From SHWC01 sp945902735 (GTDB taxonomy: Bacteria; Pseudomonadota; Alphaproteobacteria; UBA828): a stretch of DNA of 64,000 bases. How positions within the stretch are numbered: the first letter of the stretch is position 1; each line of letters begins with the position of its first letter. The notes beneath the pieces are model-generated. The model did no database searches and was not told the origin of the DNA. It saw nothing but the letters and a program-made list of their open reading frames with translations. Where the stretch lies: positions 11,594-75,593 of the forward strand of contig CAMDNF010000002.1 of assembly GCA_945902735.1 (NCBI GenBank), read 5' to 3'. A program made the position numbers and the translations under genes. Shown here in pieces: positions 32,746 to 40,163 of this stretch.

Positions 32746-34152
32746 ATGCCGGGATTGACCAGCGAGAATTTCCGCGCCAATTCGGTCAAGGCGCTGGCCA
32801 ATCCGCAGCTGCAACGCGCGCTCGACAATATTCGGCGTGATTTCGTCGATTTTCGCGGCCGCGCGGTTGGTGAATTGCCGGAATATGATGAATTGAAGCG
32901 CCAGGCCATCGCGCTCAAGGATCATACGCTCGAAAACCTGGATTTCTATCTCGATGCCTTCGCGAACAATGTCGAGGCTTCGGGCGGTCATGTCCATTGG
33001 TGTCAGACGGCGGGCGAAGCGCGCGAGGCGATCGTCGCGATTTGCAAGAAGCGCGGCGCCAAGACCATGGCCAAAGGCAAATCCATGGTCGGCGAGGAGA
33101 TCGGGCTCAACGCCTATCTCGAGGCCGCCGGGTTGACCCCAATCGAAACCGATCTCGGCGAATATATCATTCAGATGCGCGGCGAAACGCCGAGCCATAT
33201 CACGGCGCCCGCGATCCATCTGACCAAGGAAGATGTTGCCGATCTGTTTGCCGAGCGGCACAAGCGCCCGCGCAAGACCGAAATCCCGGCGCTGATCGCC
33301 GAGGCGCGAGAAATGTTGCGCCCGCGTTATCACGAGGCCGATATCGGCCTCACGGGCGCGAATTTTTTGATCGCAGAAACCGGCTCAAGCATGATCATCA
33401 CGAACGAGGGCAATGGCGATCTGTCGCAAGTCTTGCCGCACACACACATCGTGCTGGCCAGCATCGACAAAATCGTGCCGACCATTGAGGACGCGCTAAC
33501 GGTCGCGCGCATTTTGGCGCGTACCTCATCGGGCCAGGAATTCACGGTCTACAACACGTTTTCAACCGGCGCGCGCCAGCCCGGCGATTTGGACGGGCCG
33601 GAGGAATTCCACGTCGTGTTGCTCGATAATGGTCGCAGCGCCCTGATGGGCACCAAGCAACAGGCGATGTTGCGGTGCATAAGGTGCGCGGCGTGCCTCA
33701 ATCATTGCCCGGTCTATAAATCAGTCGGCGGGCACGCTTATGGCGCGGTCTATACCGGGCCGATGGGCGCGGTTCTGACGCCCACCATGGTCGGCCTCGA
33801 CAAAGCGGGGCCGCTGCCCAATGCCTCGACCTTTTGCGGGCGCTGCGAATCGGTGTGCCCGATGGGCATTCCGCTGCCGGCTCTCATGCGCGATTGGCGC
33901 GAGCGCGAATTCGAACGCGCCGAGGCGCTGGCCACATTGCGAAAAGGCATCAATGCGTGGGCCTATTTGGCCAAACGCCCGATGCTCTATGCGCTCGCGA
34001 CGCGGTTTGCCGCTGTCGCGCTCAAACTATTGGGCGGGCAACGTGGACGATTGGCCAGCCTGCCGCTCGGCGCGGGGTGGACCGCGACGCGTGATTTTCC
34101 GGCGCCCGAGGGCGCAACATTTCGCGCGCAATGGCGGCGCGCCAGGGGGTGA
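32746..34152 (+). CDS. lutB: L-lactate utilisation Fe-S protein LutB (LldF), copy 2
   Basis: This 468-residue protein is a tandem paralogue of the preceding gene, aligned with it end to end. LUD-domain motifs are conserved (GAKTMAKGKSMVGEEIGLNAYLE, ETDLGEYIIQM, LTGANFLIAETGSSMIITNEGN), and both cysteine motifs fall at the same places (CIRCAACLNHCPVY about residue 310, CGRCESVCPM about residue 363). The copies differ widely in the N-terminal 60 residues but are almost identical in the last 18 codons even at DNA level. Both look functional. The usual lut operon has one lutB, so a changed subunit or electron route is possible. Confidence 0.92.
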   Translation: MPGLTSENFRANSVKALANPQLQRALDNIRRDFVDFRGRAVGELPEYDELKRQAIALKDHTLENLDFYLDAFANNVEASGGHVHWCQTAGEAREAIVAICKKRGAKTMAKGKSMVGEEIGLNAYLEAAGLTPIETDLGEYIIQMRGETPSHITAPAIHLTKEDVADLFAERHKRPRKTEIPALIAEAREMLRPRYHEADIGLTGANFLIAETGSSMIITNEGNGDLSQVLPHTHIVLASIDKIVPTIEDALTVARILARTSSGQEFTVYNTFSTGARQPGDLDGPEEFHVVLLDNGRSALMGTKQQAMLRCIRCAACLNHCPVYKSVGGHAYGAVYTGPMGAVLTPTMVGLDKAGPLPNASTFCGRCESVCPMGIPLPALMRDWREREFERAEALATLRKGINAWAYLAKRPMLYALATRFAAVALKLLGGQRGRLASLPLGAGWTATRDFPAPEGATFRAQWRRARG

Positions 34153-34154
34153 GT

Positions 34155-34823
34155 ATGAGTAGCGGTCGAGCGGCGATCCTCGGCAATATTCAACGCGCGC
34201 TCGGGCGCGGCGAATTGAAGGGCGAGGCGCGCGCCTCATGCGAGGCGCGGCTGAAGAATCACGCGCGAAATCTTATTCCCGCGCGTGGGCAATTGCCGCG
34301 AGAGGAACAAATCGCGTTGTTCATTCGCATGGCCCTGGCGGTGAAGGCCAGCGTCTCGCGCGTCGCCAAGGCTGACGACGTGCCCGAGGCGGTGGTCGCT
34401 TATTTGAAGGGCCAGAATCTGCCGGCCGATGTGATCATGGCGCCAGACCCCGCGCTTGATCGCTATGGTTGGTCGAGCCAGAAAATGCTCGCGATCCGCC
34501 GCGGCAAGCCCTTGGATGCGGATCAAGTTGGCGTCACCGGCGCGGTATGCGGCATTGCCGAAACCGGCACGTTGATGATGGCATCAAGCCCTGAGCACCC
34601 GACCACGCTCAATTTCATGCCCGAGACGCATGTGGTCGTGCTGCGCGCCGCGCAAATGGTTGGCGCTTATGAAGAAGGATTCGATATGTTGCGCGCCAAG
34701 GGCGCCATGCCGCGCACGGTGAATTTGATCACCGGCCCATCGCGCACCGGCGACATCGAGCAAAAGATCGAGCTCGGCGCGCACGGCCCGCGCCGGCTGC
34801 ATATTGTGATCGTGGATGATTGA
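34155..34823 (+). CDS. lutC: L-lactate utilisation protein LutC (LldG)
   Basis: LutC/LldG is the third component of the L-lactate oxidation complex. It is a 222-residue LUD-domain protein starting MSSGRAAILGNIQRALGR. The core contains VGVTGAVCGIAETGTLMMASSPEHPTTLNFMPETHVVVL and the closing GPSRTGDIEQKIELGAHGPRRLHIVIVD, both diagnostic. The ATG at 34155 is 2 bp after the lutB' stop. A longer frame to 34131 lies inside lutB'. No lactate permease or GntR regulator is visible next to the operon. Confidence 0.93.
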   Translation: MSSGRAAILGNIQRALGRGELKGEARASCEARLKNHARNLIPARGQLPREEQIALFIRMALAVKASVSRVAKADDVPEAVVAYLKGQNLPADVIMAPDPALDRYGWSSQKMLAIRRGKPLDADQVGVTGAVCGIAETGTLMMASSPEHPTTLNFMPETHVVVLRAAQMVGAYEEGFDMLRAKGAMPRTVNLITGPSRTGDIEQKIELGAHGPRRLHIVIVDD

Positions 34824-34829
34824 TGGTGT

Positions 34830-35381
34830 ATGGGGAAGCGGAAACTCAGTGATGAAGACCGCGCGCTTTGGCAGCGTATCGCGGCCAATGTCGAGCCGCT
34901 GAAGCGCGTCACCACGCGCGTCGCGACCAAACCACCGGCACCATCAATCACGCCGGCAAAACCGTCGCGCGCCCGTCTCAAGCCCGATCTCGCGCCGGCA
35001 ACGCCAATTCGTGCGCCCTCACCGCCGCCGGCGGTCGTGATCAGCGCGCCGCCCAATGCGTCCGGTATTGACCGACGCACTACGTCGAAACTCCGAAGGG
35101 GCCACATCGCGATCGAAGGCAAGCTCGATCTGCACGGCATGACTCAGCGCGAAGCGCATGACGCGCTCAACCGCTTCATCGCCGGAAGCCAGGAGCGCGG
35201 CAAACGCTGCGTGCTGGTGGTGACGGGCGTTGGCAAATCGGGCGTCGGCGTGTTGCGCGGCGCCGTGCCACGTTGGCTCGCCGAGGCTTCTTTATGCGAC
35301 GCCGTGATGAGCTTCGCGCCGGCCGAGCCCAATCATGGCGGCCAAGGCGCGCTCTATGTGTTGCTCCGGAAGAAGCGGTAG
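34830..35381 (+). CDS. Smr/MutS2-domain protein
   Basis: This is a 183-residue protein. The N-terminal 85 residues are a basic, proline/alanine-rich linker (KPPAPSITPAKPSRARLKPD). The C-terminal Smr domain reads KLDLHGMTQREAHDALNRFI...CVLVVTGVGKSGVGVLRGAVPRWLAE...APAEPNHGGQGALYVLLR. The HGMT and TGVGKSG motifs mark Smr domains, which nick nucleic acids in MutS2 and cleave mRNA in E. coli SmrB on collided ribosomes. Which role applies here is unknown. It starts 6 bp after lutC. In relatives this gene usually follows mltA. Confidence 0.9.
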   Translation: MGKRKLSDEDRALWQRIAANVEPLKRVTTRVATKPPAPSITPAKPSRARLKPDLAPATPIRAPSPPPAVVISAPPNASGIDRRTTSKLRRGHIAIEGKLDLHGMTQREAHDALNRFIAGSQERGKRCVLVVTGVGKSGVGVLRGAVPRWLAEASLCDAVMSFAPAEPNHGGQGALYVLLRKKR

Positions 35382-35408
35382 CGCACCAAGCCAACCAAAC
35401 TCTCAGCC

Positions 35409-35481
35409 GTCATGCCCGGCCTTGAGCCGGGCATCCAGGCCAACAGAAATCCTGGATTGCCGGGTCGAGCCCGGCAATGAC
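35409..35481. repeat. Palindromic repeat, family B copy 1
   Basis: Two stems are arranged head to tail: ATGCCCGGC-CTTGA-GCCGGGCAT and ATTGCCGGG-TCGA-GCCCGGCAAT, bounded by GTCATG and CAATGAC ends that are themselves complementary. The same unit recurs at 58163-58254. Elements of this GTCAT(T/G)CCCGG type are widespread in alphaproteobacterial genomes. It lies between the convergent smr and SOUL genes and could serve as a bidirectional transcription end. Confidence 0.82.
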
Positions 35482-35520
35482 GAATGAGGGAAGGGGACGT
35501 CTACAAAATAAAATTGCTCA
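35461..35520. repeat. Direct repeat, copy downstream of the SOUL gene
   Basis: Two blocks match the region after hslU at 36263-36336 in the same order and orientation. First, the half-element 35461-35484 (GGGTCGAGCCCGGCAATGA core) matches 36263-36286 at 21 of 24 bases. Second, 35500-35520 matches 36316-36336 at 20 of 21 bases. The second block at the other copy encodes the last codons and stop of hslU (SKFIL-stop). Here the equivalent SNFIL-stop reading lies beyond the end of the SOUL gene and is not translated. Confidence 0.8.
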
Positions 35521-35541
35521 GAATGAAAGAAGTGTAGGGCG

Positions 35542-36153
35542 TCAACCGCCCTTAAGCTCAAGCATGATCTCATTGCGCCGCAGGAACCACGGCGTAAACG
35601 GCGGGTCGTAGCGCGCCCAGATGGGCTCTCCGACCGTTTCAAGATTTTCGCGCGCCATCGCCGCCCTGAGCTTGGCGAGTTGCTCCTCATAGAGGCTCTG
35701 CGACGATGTGCCGGAATAACGGATCGCGGCAAAGCGCTGTGCCGGCATGGCCCGAAGCGTGATGGTGGGGTCATCCGGCTTCGGCAATGTGGAAAGCGTG
35801 AATGAACCGGGCATGACGAACTGCATCACAATGCCGCCATCGCGGTTCTGTTGGGTGACCGGGGCGGTCATGGCGATTTTCTGTGGCGTCGTGGTCACCG
35901 GCGCGGTCATCGAAATTTCCTGCGCGCCCGAATTCTTGCCGCTGATATAGTCGAACAACCGACGGAACCCGGCATTGCTGGCAGTCTCGACGTCGCCTTG
36001 CATCACCGTCTCGGCCGCGACATAGGGCGCGTAATCGCGCAGCTCGAAATCCTCGAACGCGCGGCTCACAGTATAGGCCGGCTGCTCATAGGCCGAGCTA
36101 CAGCCCACCAGCGCCAAGACAAACGCAAACACGATGGAGGTCCTTTTGCCCAT
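35542..36153 (-). CDS. SOUL haem-binding domain lipoprotein
   Basis: This is a 203-residue predicted lipoprotein with lipobox LALVGC (Cys18). It matches the SOUL/HBP family: YTVSRAFEDFELRDYAPYVAAETVM at the start, SNAGFRRLFDYISGKN, then two ISMTAPVT/IAMTAPVT repeats that mark the family, and FVMPGSFTLSTLPKPDD. SOUL proteins bind haem or porphyrin in eukaryotes; the bacterial role is unproven. The C-terminus ends RYDPPFTPWFLRRNEIMLEL, also conserved. The gene lies between two direct repeats that carry the last codons of hslU, suggesting insertion at that site. Confidence 0.9.
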   Translation of the reverse strand: MGKRTSIVFAFVLALVGCSSAYEQPAYTVSRAFEDFELRDYAPYVAAETVMQGDVETASNAGFRRLFDYISGKNSGAQEISMTAPVTTTPQKIAMTAPVTQQNRDGGIVMQFVMPGSFTLSTLPKPDDPTITLRAMPAQRFAAIRYSGTSSQSLYEEQLAKLRAAMARENLETVGEPIWARYDPPFTPWFLRRNEIMLELKGG

Positions 36154-36262
36154 GACGGGGCTCCGATCCTATAGGCGATATAGGTGATAGGCCCTGCCCC
36201 GGCGAGCGGATCACCAAAATTTCAAAATCAGACATGTGTCGCGCGAGCTTAACCGGACAGCC

Positions 36263-36336
36263 GTGGGTCAAGCCTGGCAATGACGAAAAGCAGAACGAAG
36301 AAGAGAGGGCCGACCTCTACAAAATAAACTTGCTCA
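36263..36336. repeat. Direct repeat, copy at the 3' end of hslU
   Basis: This is the partner of 35461-35520. It starts with a degenerate family B half-element (GGGTCAAGCCTGGCAATGA) and ends with the last six codons of hslU including the stop. Copy-to-copy offset is 802-816 bp, about the size of the SOUL gene plus its leader. The pattern looks like a duplication that came with insertion of the SOUL gene downstream of hslU. Confidence 0.78.
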
Positions 36337-37633
36337 AATCCGCGTTCTTGGCGAGCGCGCCGACATGCTCGCGCACATAGGCGCCATCGATCAGCGCGAT
36401 GGTGCCGCTCTTCTCGCTGGCATCGAAACTGACGTCTTCCAGCAGTTTTTCCATCACGGTGTGGAGCCGTCGCGCGCCGATATTCTCGACCGAGCGATTC
36501 ACCTCGGCGGCCAGGTCGGCGATCGTATCGAGCGCGTCAGCCGTGATGTCGAGCGTGACCTCCTCGGTCTTCATCAGGGCGACATATTGCTTGAGCAAAC
36601 TATTCTCGGGCTCGGTCAGAATGCGCTTCAGATCGTCGCGGCTGAGCGCCTTCAGCTCCACGCGGATGGGCAGGCGCCCTTGAAGTTCCGGCAATAGGTC
36701 GGACGGCTTGGCGAGGTGAAACGCGCCCGAGGCGATGAAGAGAATATGATCGGTTCTCACCGTGCCGTGCTTGGTCGAGACCGGCGTGCCTTCGATCAGG
36801 GGCAACAGATCGCGCTGCACGCCCTCGCGGCTAACGTCGCCGCCAATGCGATGCTCGCCGCCACGGCCGCAAATCTTGTCGATCTCATCGATGAAGACGA
36901 TGCCGTGATTCTCGACCCGCTCGATCGCCGCGCGCACCACGCGCTCATTGTCCAACAGCTTGTCGCTCTCCTCGGCGATCAACAGCTCATAGGAATCGGC
37001 GACGCTGAGCTTTTTCTTTTTGGTGCGCCCGCCAAAGGCTTTGCCGAGCATATCGCCCAGATTCAGCATGCCCATCTGCGCGCCCGGCATGCCGGGCACT
37101 TCGAAGGTGGGGAGAGTCGGTGCGGTGTTATCGCCGACCTCAAGCTCGATCTCCTTTTCGGCGAACTCGCCATCGCGTAGGCGTTTCCTGAATTTCGTGC
37201 GGGTCTCGGCGCTGGCGCCCTCGCCGACCAGCACGTCAAGCACGCGCTCCTCGGCGGCAAGCTCGGCCTTGGCGGTCACTTCCCTCCGCATCGAATCGCG
37301 CTGCATATGGATGCCGATTTCGAGAAGGTCGCGCACGATCTGCTCAACATCGCGGCCGACATAACCAACCTCGGTGAATTTGGTCGCCTCGACCTTGATG
37401 AACGGCGCCTGGGCGAGCCGTGCGAGGCGCCGCGCGATTTCGGTTTTGCCCACGCCGGTCGGCCCGATCATCAGAATATTTTTCGGCATCACCTCTTCGC
37501 GCAATTCGGGCATGAGCTGCTGGCGGCGCCAGCGATTGCGTAGCGCGATGGCGACCGCGCGTTTGGCCTCGCGCTGGCCAACGATGAAGCGGTCGAGCTC
37601 GGAAACGATCTCGCGGGGGCTGAATGAACTCAC
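36317..37633 (-). CDS. hslU: ATP-dependent protease ATPase subunit HslU (ClpY)
   Basis: HslU is the hexameric AAA+ unfoldase that feeds substrates to HslV. From the GTG at 37633 it is 438 residues (VSSFSPREIVSELDRFIVGQREAKRAVAIALRNRWRR). Walker A is IGPTGVGKTEIARRLA; the pore motif lies in the GYVGRDVEQIVRDL segment; Walker B is NHGIVFIDEIDKI; the sensor 2 region ENIGARRLHTVMEKLLEDVSF is present. It ends in DLSKFIL, the C-terminal tail that docks into HslV. An upstream ATG at 37696 would read back into hslV and is rejected. It follows hslV by 14 bp. Confidence 0.97.
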   Translation of the reverse strand: MSSFSPREIVSELDRFIVGQREAKRAVAIALRNRWRRQQLMPELREEVMPKNILMIGPTGVGKTEIARRLARLAQAPFIKVEATKFTEVGYVGRDVEQIVRDLLEIGIHMQRDSMRREVTAKAELAAEERVLDVLVGEGASAETRTKFRKRLRDGEFAEKEIELEVGDNTAPTLPTFEVPGMPGAQMGMLNLGDMLGKAFGGRTKKKKLSVADSYELLIAEESDKLLDNERVVRAAIERVENHGIVFIDEIDKICGRGGEHRIGGDVSREGVQRDLLPLIEGTPVSTKHGTVRTDHILFIASGAFHLAKPSDLLPELQGRLPIRVELKALSRDDLKRILTEPENSLLKQYVALMKTEEVTLDITADALDTIADLAAEVNRSVENIGARRLHTVMEKLLEDVSFDASEKSGTIALIDGAYVREHVGALAKNADLSKFIL

Positions 37634-37647
37634 GGTTTTTGCTTGTC

Positions 37648-38202
37648 CTATTTGGGCAGGCGCTCGATCAGGATCGAGCGATTGGTGTAGATGCAAAGAT
37701 CGGCGGCGATGCCCATGGCCTTTTTGGCGATGGTCTCGGCATCGAACGAATCGATATCAATCAAGGCGCGCGCGGCGGCCAACGCATAGGCGCCGCCCGA
37801 CCCAATGCCGATCAAGCCATCCTCGGGCTCCAGCACGTCGCCCATGCCGGTCAGAACGAGCGAGGTGCCCTCATCGGCGACCGCCATCATGGCTTCGAGC
37901 CGGCGCAGATAACGATCCGTGCGCCAATCCTTGGCGAGCTCGACACAGGCGCGGGTGAGTTGGGCCGGGTATTGTTCGAGCTTGGCCTCGAGCCGCTCGA
38001 AGAGGGTGAAGGCATCGGCGGTTGCGCCGGCAAAGCCCGCGATCACCGAGCCATCGCCCAAGCGCCGCACTTTCCGCGCGTTCGATTTGAGCACGATCGT
38101 GCCGAGCGTGACCTGGCCATCGCCCGCGATCACCACCTCGCGGCCCTTGCGGATGGAGAGGATGGTGGTGCCGTGGGCGACGGGCGGGCGGTTTTCCGAC
38201 AT
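37648..38202 (-). CDS. hslV: ATP-dependent protease subunit HslV (ClpQ)
   Basis: HslV is the dodecameric proteasome-like peptidase. From the ATG at 38202 it is 184 residues, starting MSENRPPVAHGTTILSIRKG. The pair of threonines in HGTT marks the processing site and catalytic N-terminal Thr. Also seen are VIAGDGQVTLG, ARKVRRL, GFAGATADAFTLFERLE and GIGSGGAYALAAARAL. An in-frame ATG at 38232 adds ten residues made by the tandem repeat and is rejected. The start is preceded by two identical AGGAGTCGCC ribosome-binding units. Confidence 0.97.
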   Translation of the reverse strand: MSENRPPVAHGTTILSIRKGREVVIAGDGQVTLGTIVLKSNARKVRRLGDGSVIAGFAGATADAFTLFERLEAKLEQYPAQLTRACVELAKDWRTDRYLRRLEAMMAVADEGTSLVLTGMGDVLEPEDGLIGIGSGGAYALAAARALIDIDSFDAETIAKKAMGIAADLCIYTNRSILIERLPK

Positions 38203-38203
38203 G

Positions 38204-38236
38204 GCGACTCCTGGGCGACTCCTGGGCGACACCCGG
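38204..38236. repeat. Triplicated 11-bp unit carrying the hslV ribosome-binding site
   Basis: On the plus strand GCGACTCCTGG occurs at 38204-38214 and 38215-38225, then as GCGACACCCGG at 38226-38236. Read toward hslV, each intact copy supplies CCAGGAGTCGC, so two identical AGGAG Shine-Dalgarno sequences stand before the hslV ATG, the nearer at usual spacing. The third copy has lost its AGGAG. The unit is prone to slippage, so copy number may vary between strains. Confidence 0.85.
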
Positions 38237-38394
38237 GGGTGGGCGAGGCCCTAGGATGTAGAGGGGCGGGCCGCCGCATTCAAGGCCAAGGCCGCGACGC
38301 TGGGCCGGAGGGGGTGGCGCGGCGGGGCGCGACTTGGTACAAGGAGCCCTCTTTAAAGCCCCGATCCGAGCGGGTGCCAACCGATTCCTGTGCC

Positions 38395-39012
38395 ATGACC
38401 GTCACATCACGCCGGGCCCGCGTCGAGCGGGTCACCAAGGAAACCAATATTTCGGTCGAGCTCGATCTCGACGGCACCGGCCGTTATGAGATTTCGACCG
38501 GCATCGGCTTTCTCGATCACATGCTGGAGCAGCTCTCGCGCCACAGCCTGATTGACCTTGTGTGTCGCGCGAAGGGCGATCTACACATCGATTTCCACCA
38601 CACGACCGAAGATACCGGCATCGCGATTGGCGAGGCGGTCTCGCAGGCGCTCGGCGATCGGCGCGGCATCAGGCGCTATGGCGCGGCCATCATTCCGATG
38701 GATGAAACCTGCTCGCGCGTCTCGCTCGATGTGTCGAACCGGCCCTATTTGATTTGGAAGGTACGGTTCGAGCGGCCAAAGCTCGGCGAAATGGATACGG
38801 AACTGTTCAAGGAATGGTTCCAAGCTTTCGCACAGGCCGCCGGCATCACGCTCCACATTGAAAATATCTATGGCGAGAATGCCCATCACATCGTCGAATC
38901 CTGCTTCAAGGGGCTGGCGCGCGCGTTGCGCGAGGCAACCGAGCTCGATCAGCGGGCGCTCGCCGCGGTGCCCTCGACCAAAGGCACGCTGACCGGCTCG
39001 CTCAAGAGCTAG
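38395..39012 (+). CDS. hisB: Imidazoleglycerol-phosphate dehydratase
   Basis: HisB (dehydratase only, no phosphatase domain) carries out the seventh... dehydration step giving imidazole-acetol phosphate. It is 205 residues. Manganese-binding motifs are visible: STGIGFLDHMLEQLSRH, DLHIDFHHTTEDTGIAIGEA and ENIYGENAHHIVESCFKGLARALREA. The ATG at 38395 starts MTVTSRRARVERVTKETNISVEL. A much longer in-frame reading upstream is the antisense of hslV and does not encode a HisN domain. It diverges from hslV across a 192-bp region. Confidence 0.97.
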   Translation: MTVTSRRARVERVTKETNISVELDLDGTGRYEISTGIGFLDHMLEQLSRHSLIDLVCRAKGDLHIDFHHTTEDTGIAIGEAVSQALGDRRGIRRYGAAIIPMDETCSRVSLDVSNRPYLIWKVRFERPKLGEMDTELFKEWFQAFAQAAGITLHIENIYGENAHHIVESCFKGLARALREATELDQRALAAVPSTKGTLTGSLKS

Positions 39013-39016
39013 GTCC

Positions 39017-39511
39017 ATGCGCCTTTACGCGATCTACCGCCCGAGCTTCGCCCGAAGCAGCGGCGTGGGTGCCGAAGGCCCCATTGACGCCACCTCAGCG
39101 CGCGACCTTGTGCTGGTGCGCGAGGGCTTCGATTGGCTCGCGTTTTTCTTTGCGCCCTTTCATGCGATTGGCTGCGGCGCGTGGACGGCCGCCCTCGGCA
39201 CACTTGCCCTGCTGGCGGTCACGATTGGCGTGCCTGAGCTGCTCGACCTCGATCCGCTCGCGCGCGTTCTGGCCGTGCTGGGCGGGCAAATTCTCTGCGG
39301 TGTATCGGCCCATGATGTGCGGCGTCTTTCGCTCGAGGCGCGTGGTTTCACGCTGATTGATGTGATCGCCGGGGCGGATCGCGCGCACGCGCTCATCCGC
39401 TTGGTCGAGCGCCAGGTCAGCCCGCCATCGATGCCGCCCGAAGCGCCGCATGTACCAACACGGCGATCGCCGCCGTTCGATCTCGGCCCATCGCCGGGTT
39501 TCTGGTCATGA
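39017..39511 (+). CDS. DUF2628-family membrane protein
   Basis: This is a 164-residue protein. The N-terminal half has LVREGFDWLAFFFAPFHAIGCGAWTAALG, the DUF2628 signature in which an aromatic-rich stretch precedes membrane helices. A second helix pair spans VTIGVPELLDLDPLARVLAVLGGQILCG. A cytoplasmic-type tail reads DVIAGADRAHALIRLVERQ. Function is unknown. The gene begins 4 bp after hisB and overlaps hisH by 4 bp. DUF2628 between hisB and hisH is a recurring alphaproteobacterial arrangement, so co-translation with histidine enzymes is likely even though no role in the pathway is known. Confidence 0.85.
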   Translation: MRLYAIYRPSFARSSGVGAEGPIDATSARDLVLVREGFDWLAFFFAPFHAIGCGAWTAALGTLALLAVTIGVPELLDLDPLARVLAVLGGQILCGVSAHDVRRLSLEARGFTLIDVIAGADRAHALIRLVERQVSPPSMPPEAPHVPTRRSPPFDLGPSPGFWS

Positions 39512-40152
39512 AGGTCGCGATCATCGATTATGGCTCGGGCAATCTGCGGTCGGCGGCGAAGGCGTTTGAGCGCGCGGCGCGCGATAGTGCGCGTGACGCC
39601 GCGATCGAGGTGACGGGCGATGCCGCGGCCTTGAAAAACGCGAGCCATATCGTGCTGCCCGGCGTCGGCGCGTTCGCCGATTGTCGCGCCGGGCTCAAAC
39701 GCTTGCCCGGCCTGTGGGAAGCGCTCGACGAAGCCGTGACGCGCCAGGGCAAACCTTTTCTCGGAATCTGCGTTGGCATGCAATTGATGGCGCGCGTCGG
39801 GCGCGAACATGGCATGCATCAGGGCTTCGGTTGGATCGATGGCGAGGTGATCCACCTCCAGCCCAGCGATGCCTCGCTCAAAGTGCCGCATATGGGTTGG
39901 AACGATCTCAAGATCGCGGCGCCCAATCATCCGGTGCTGCGTGGTATTGCGAGTGGTGAACACGCCTATTTCGTGCACAGCTATCACCTCGCAATGACGA
40001 CCGGCTCGGCCGCGTTGGCGAACGTGGATTATGGCGGTTCGGTCACGGCGATCGTGGGACGCGATAATATGGTGGGTACACAATTTCACCCCGAGAAAAG
40101 CCAAGCGCTCGGACTAAAACTGATCGCGAATTTCTTGGCCTGGCAGGCCTGA
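39508..40152 (+). CDS. hisH: Imidazole glycerol phosphate synthase glutaminase subunit
   Basis: HisH supplies ammonia from glutamine to HisF. It is 214 residues of class I glutamine amidotransferase type. It starts KVAIIDYGSGNLRSAAKAF; the nucleophile cysteine is in FLGICVGMQLMA; the His-Glu pair is in VGTQFHPEKSQALG. The HMGWNDLKI-like segment (PHMGWNDL) that contacts HisF is present. Its ATG overlaps the DUF2628 stop by 4 bp. The triad is complete. Confidence 0.97.
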   Translation: MKVAIIDYGSGNLRSAAKAFERAARDSARDAAIEVTGDAAALKNASHIVLPGVGAFADCRAGLKRLPGLWEALDEAVTRQGKPFLGICVGMQLMARVGREHGMHQGFGWIDGEVIHLQPSDASLKVPHMGWNDLKIAAPNHPVLRGIASGEHAYFVHSYHLAMTTGSAALANVDYGGSVTAIVGRDNMVGTQFHPEKSQALGLKLIANFLAWQA

Positions 40153-40163
40153 GGGTTGGATCG

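Noticed and set aside
31305..32918. 537-codon open frame on the minus strand across lutB copy 1 and its flanks
   Set aside because: It is antisense to clear LutB coding sequence; high GC in third positions opens the opposite frame. It has no recognisable domain.
37624..38394. Long N-terminal extension of hisB that could suggest a bifunctional HisB
   Set aside because: The extension reads antisense through hslV and has no HAD-phosphatase motifs; HisB proper begins at 38395.
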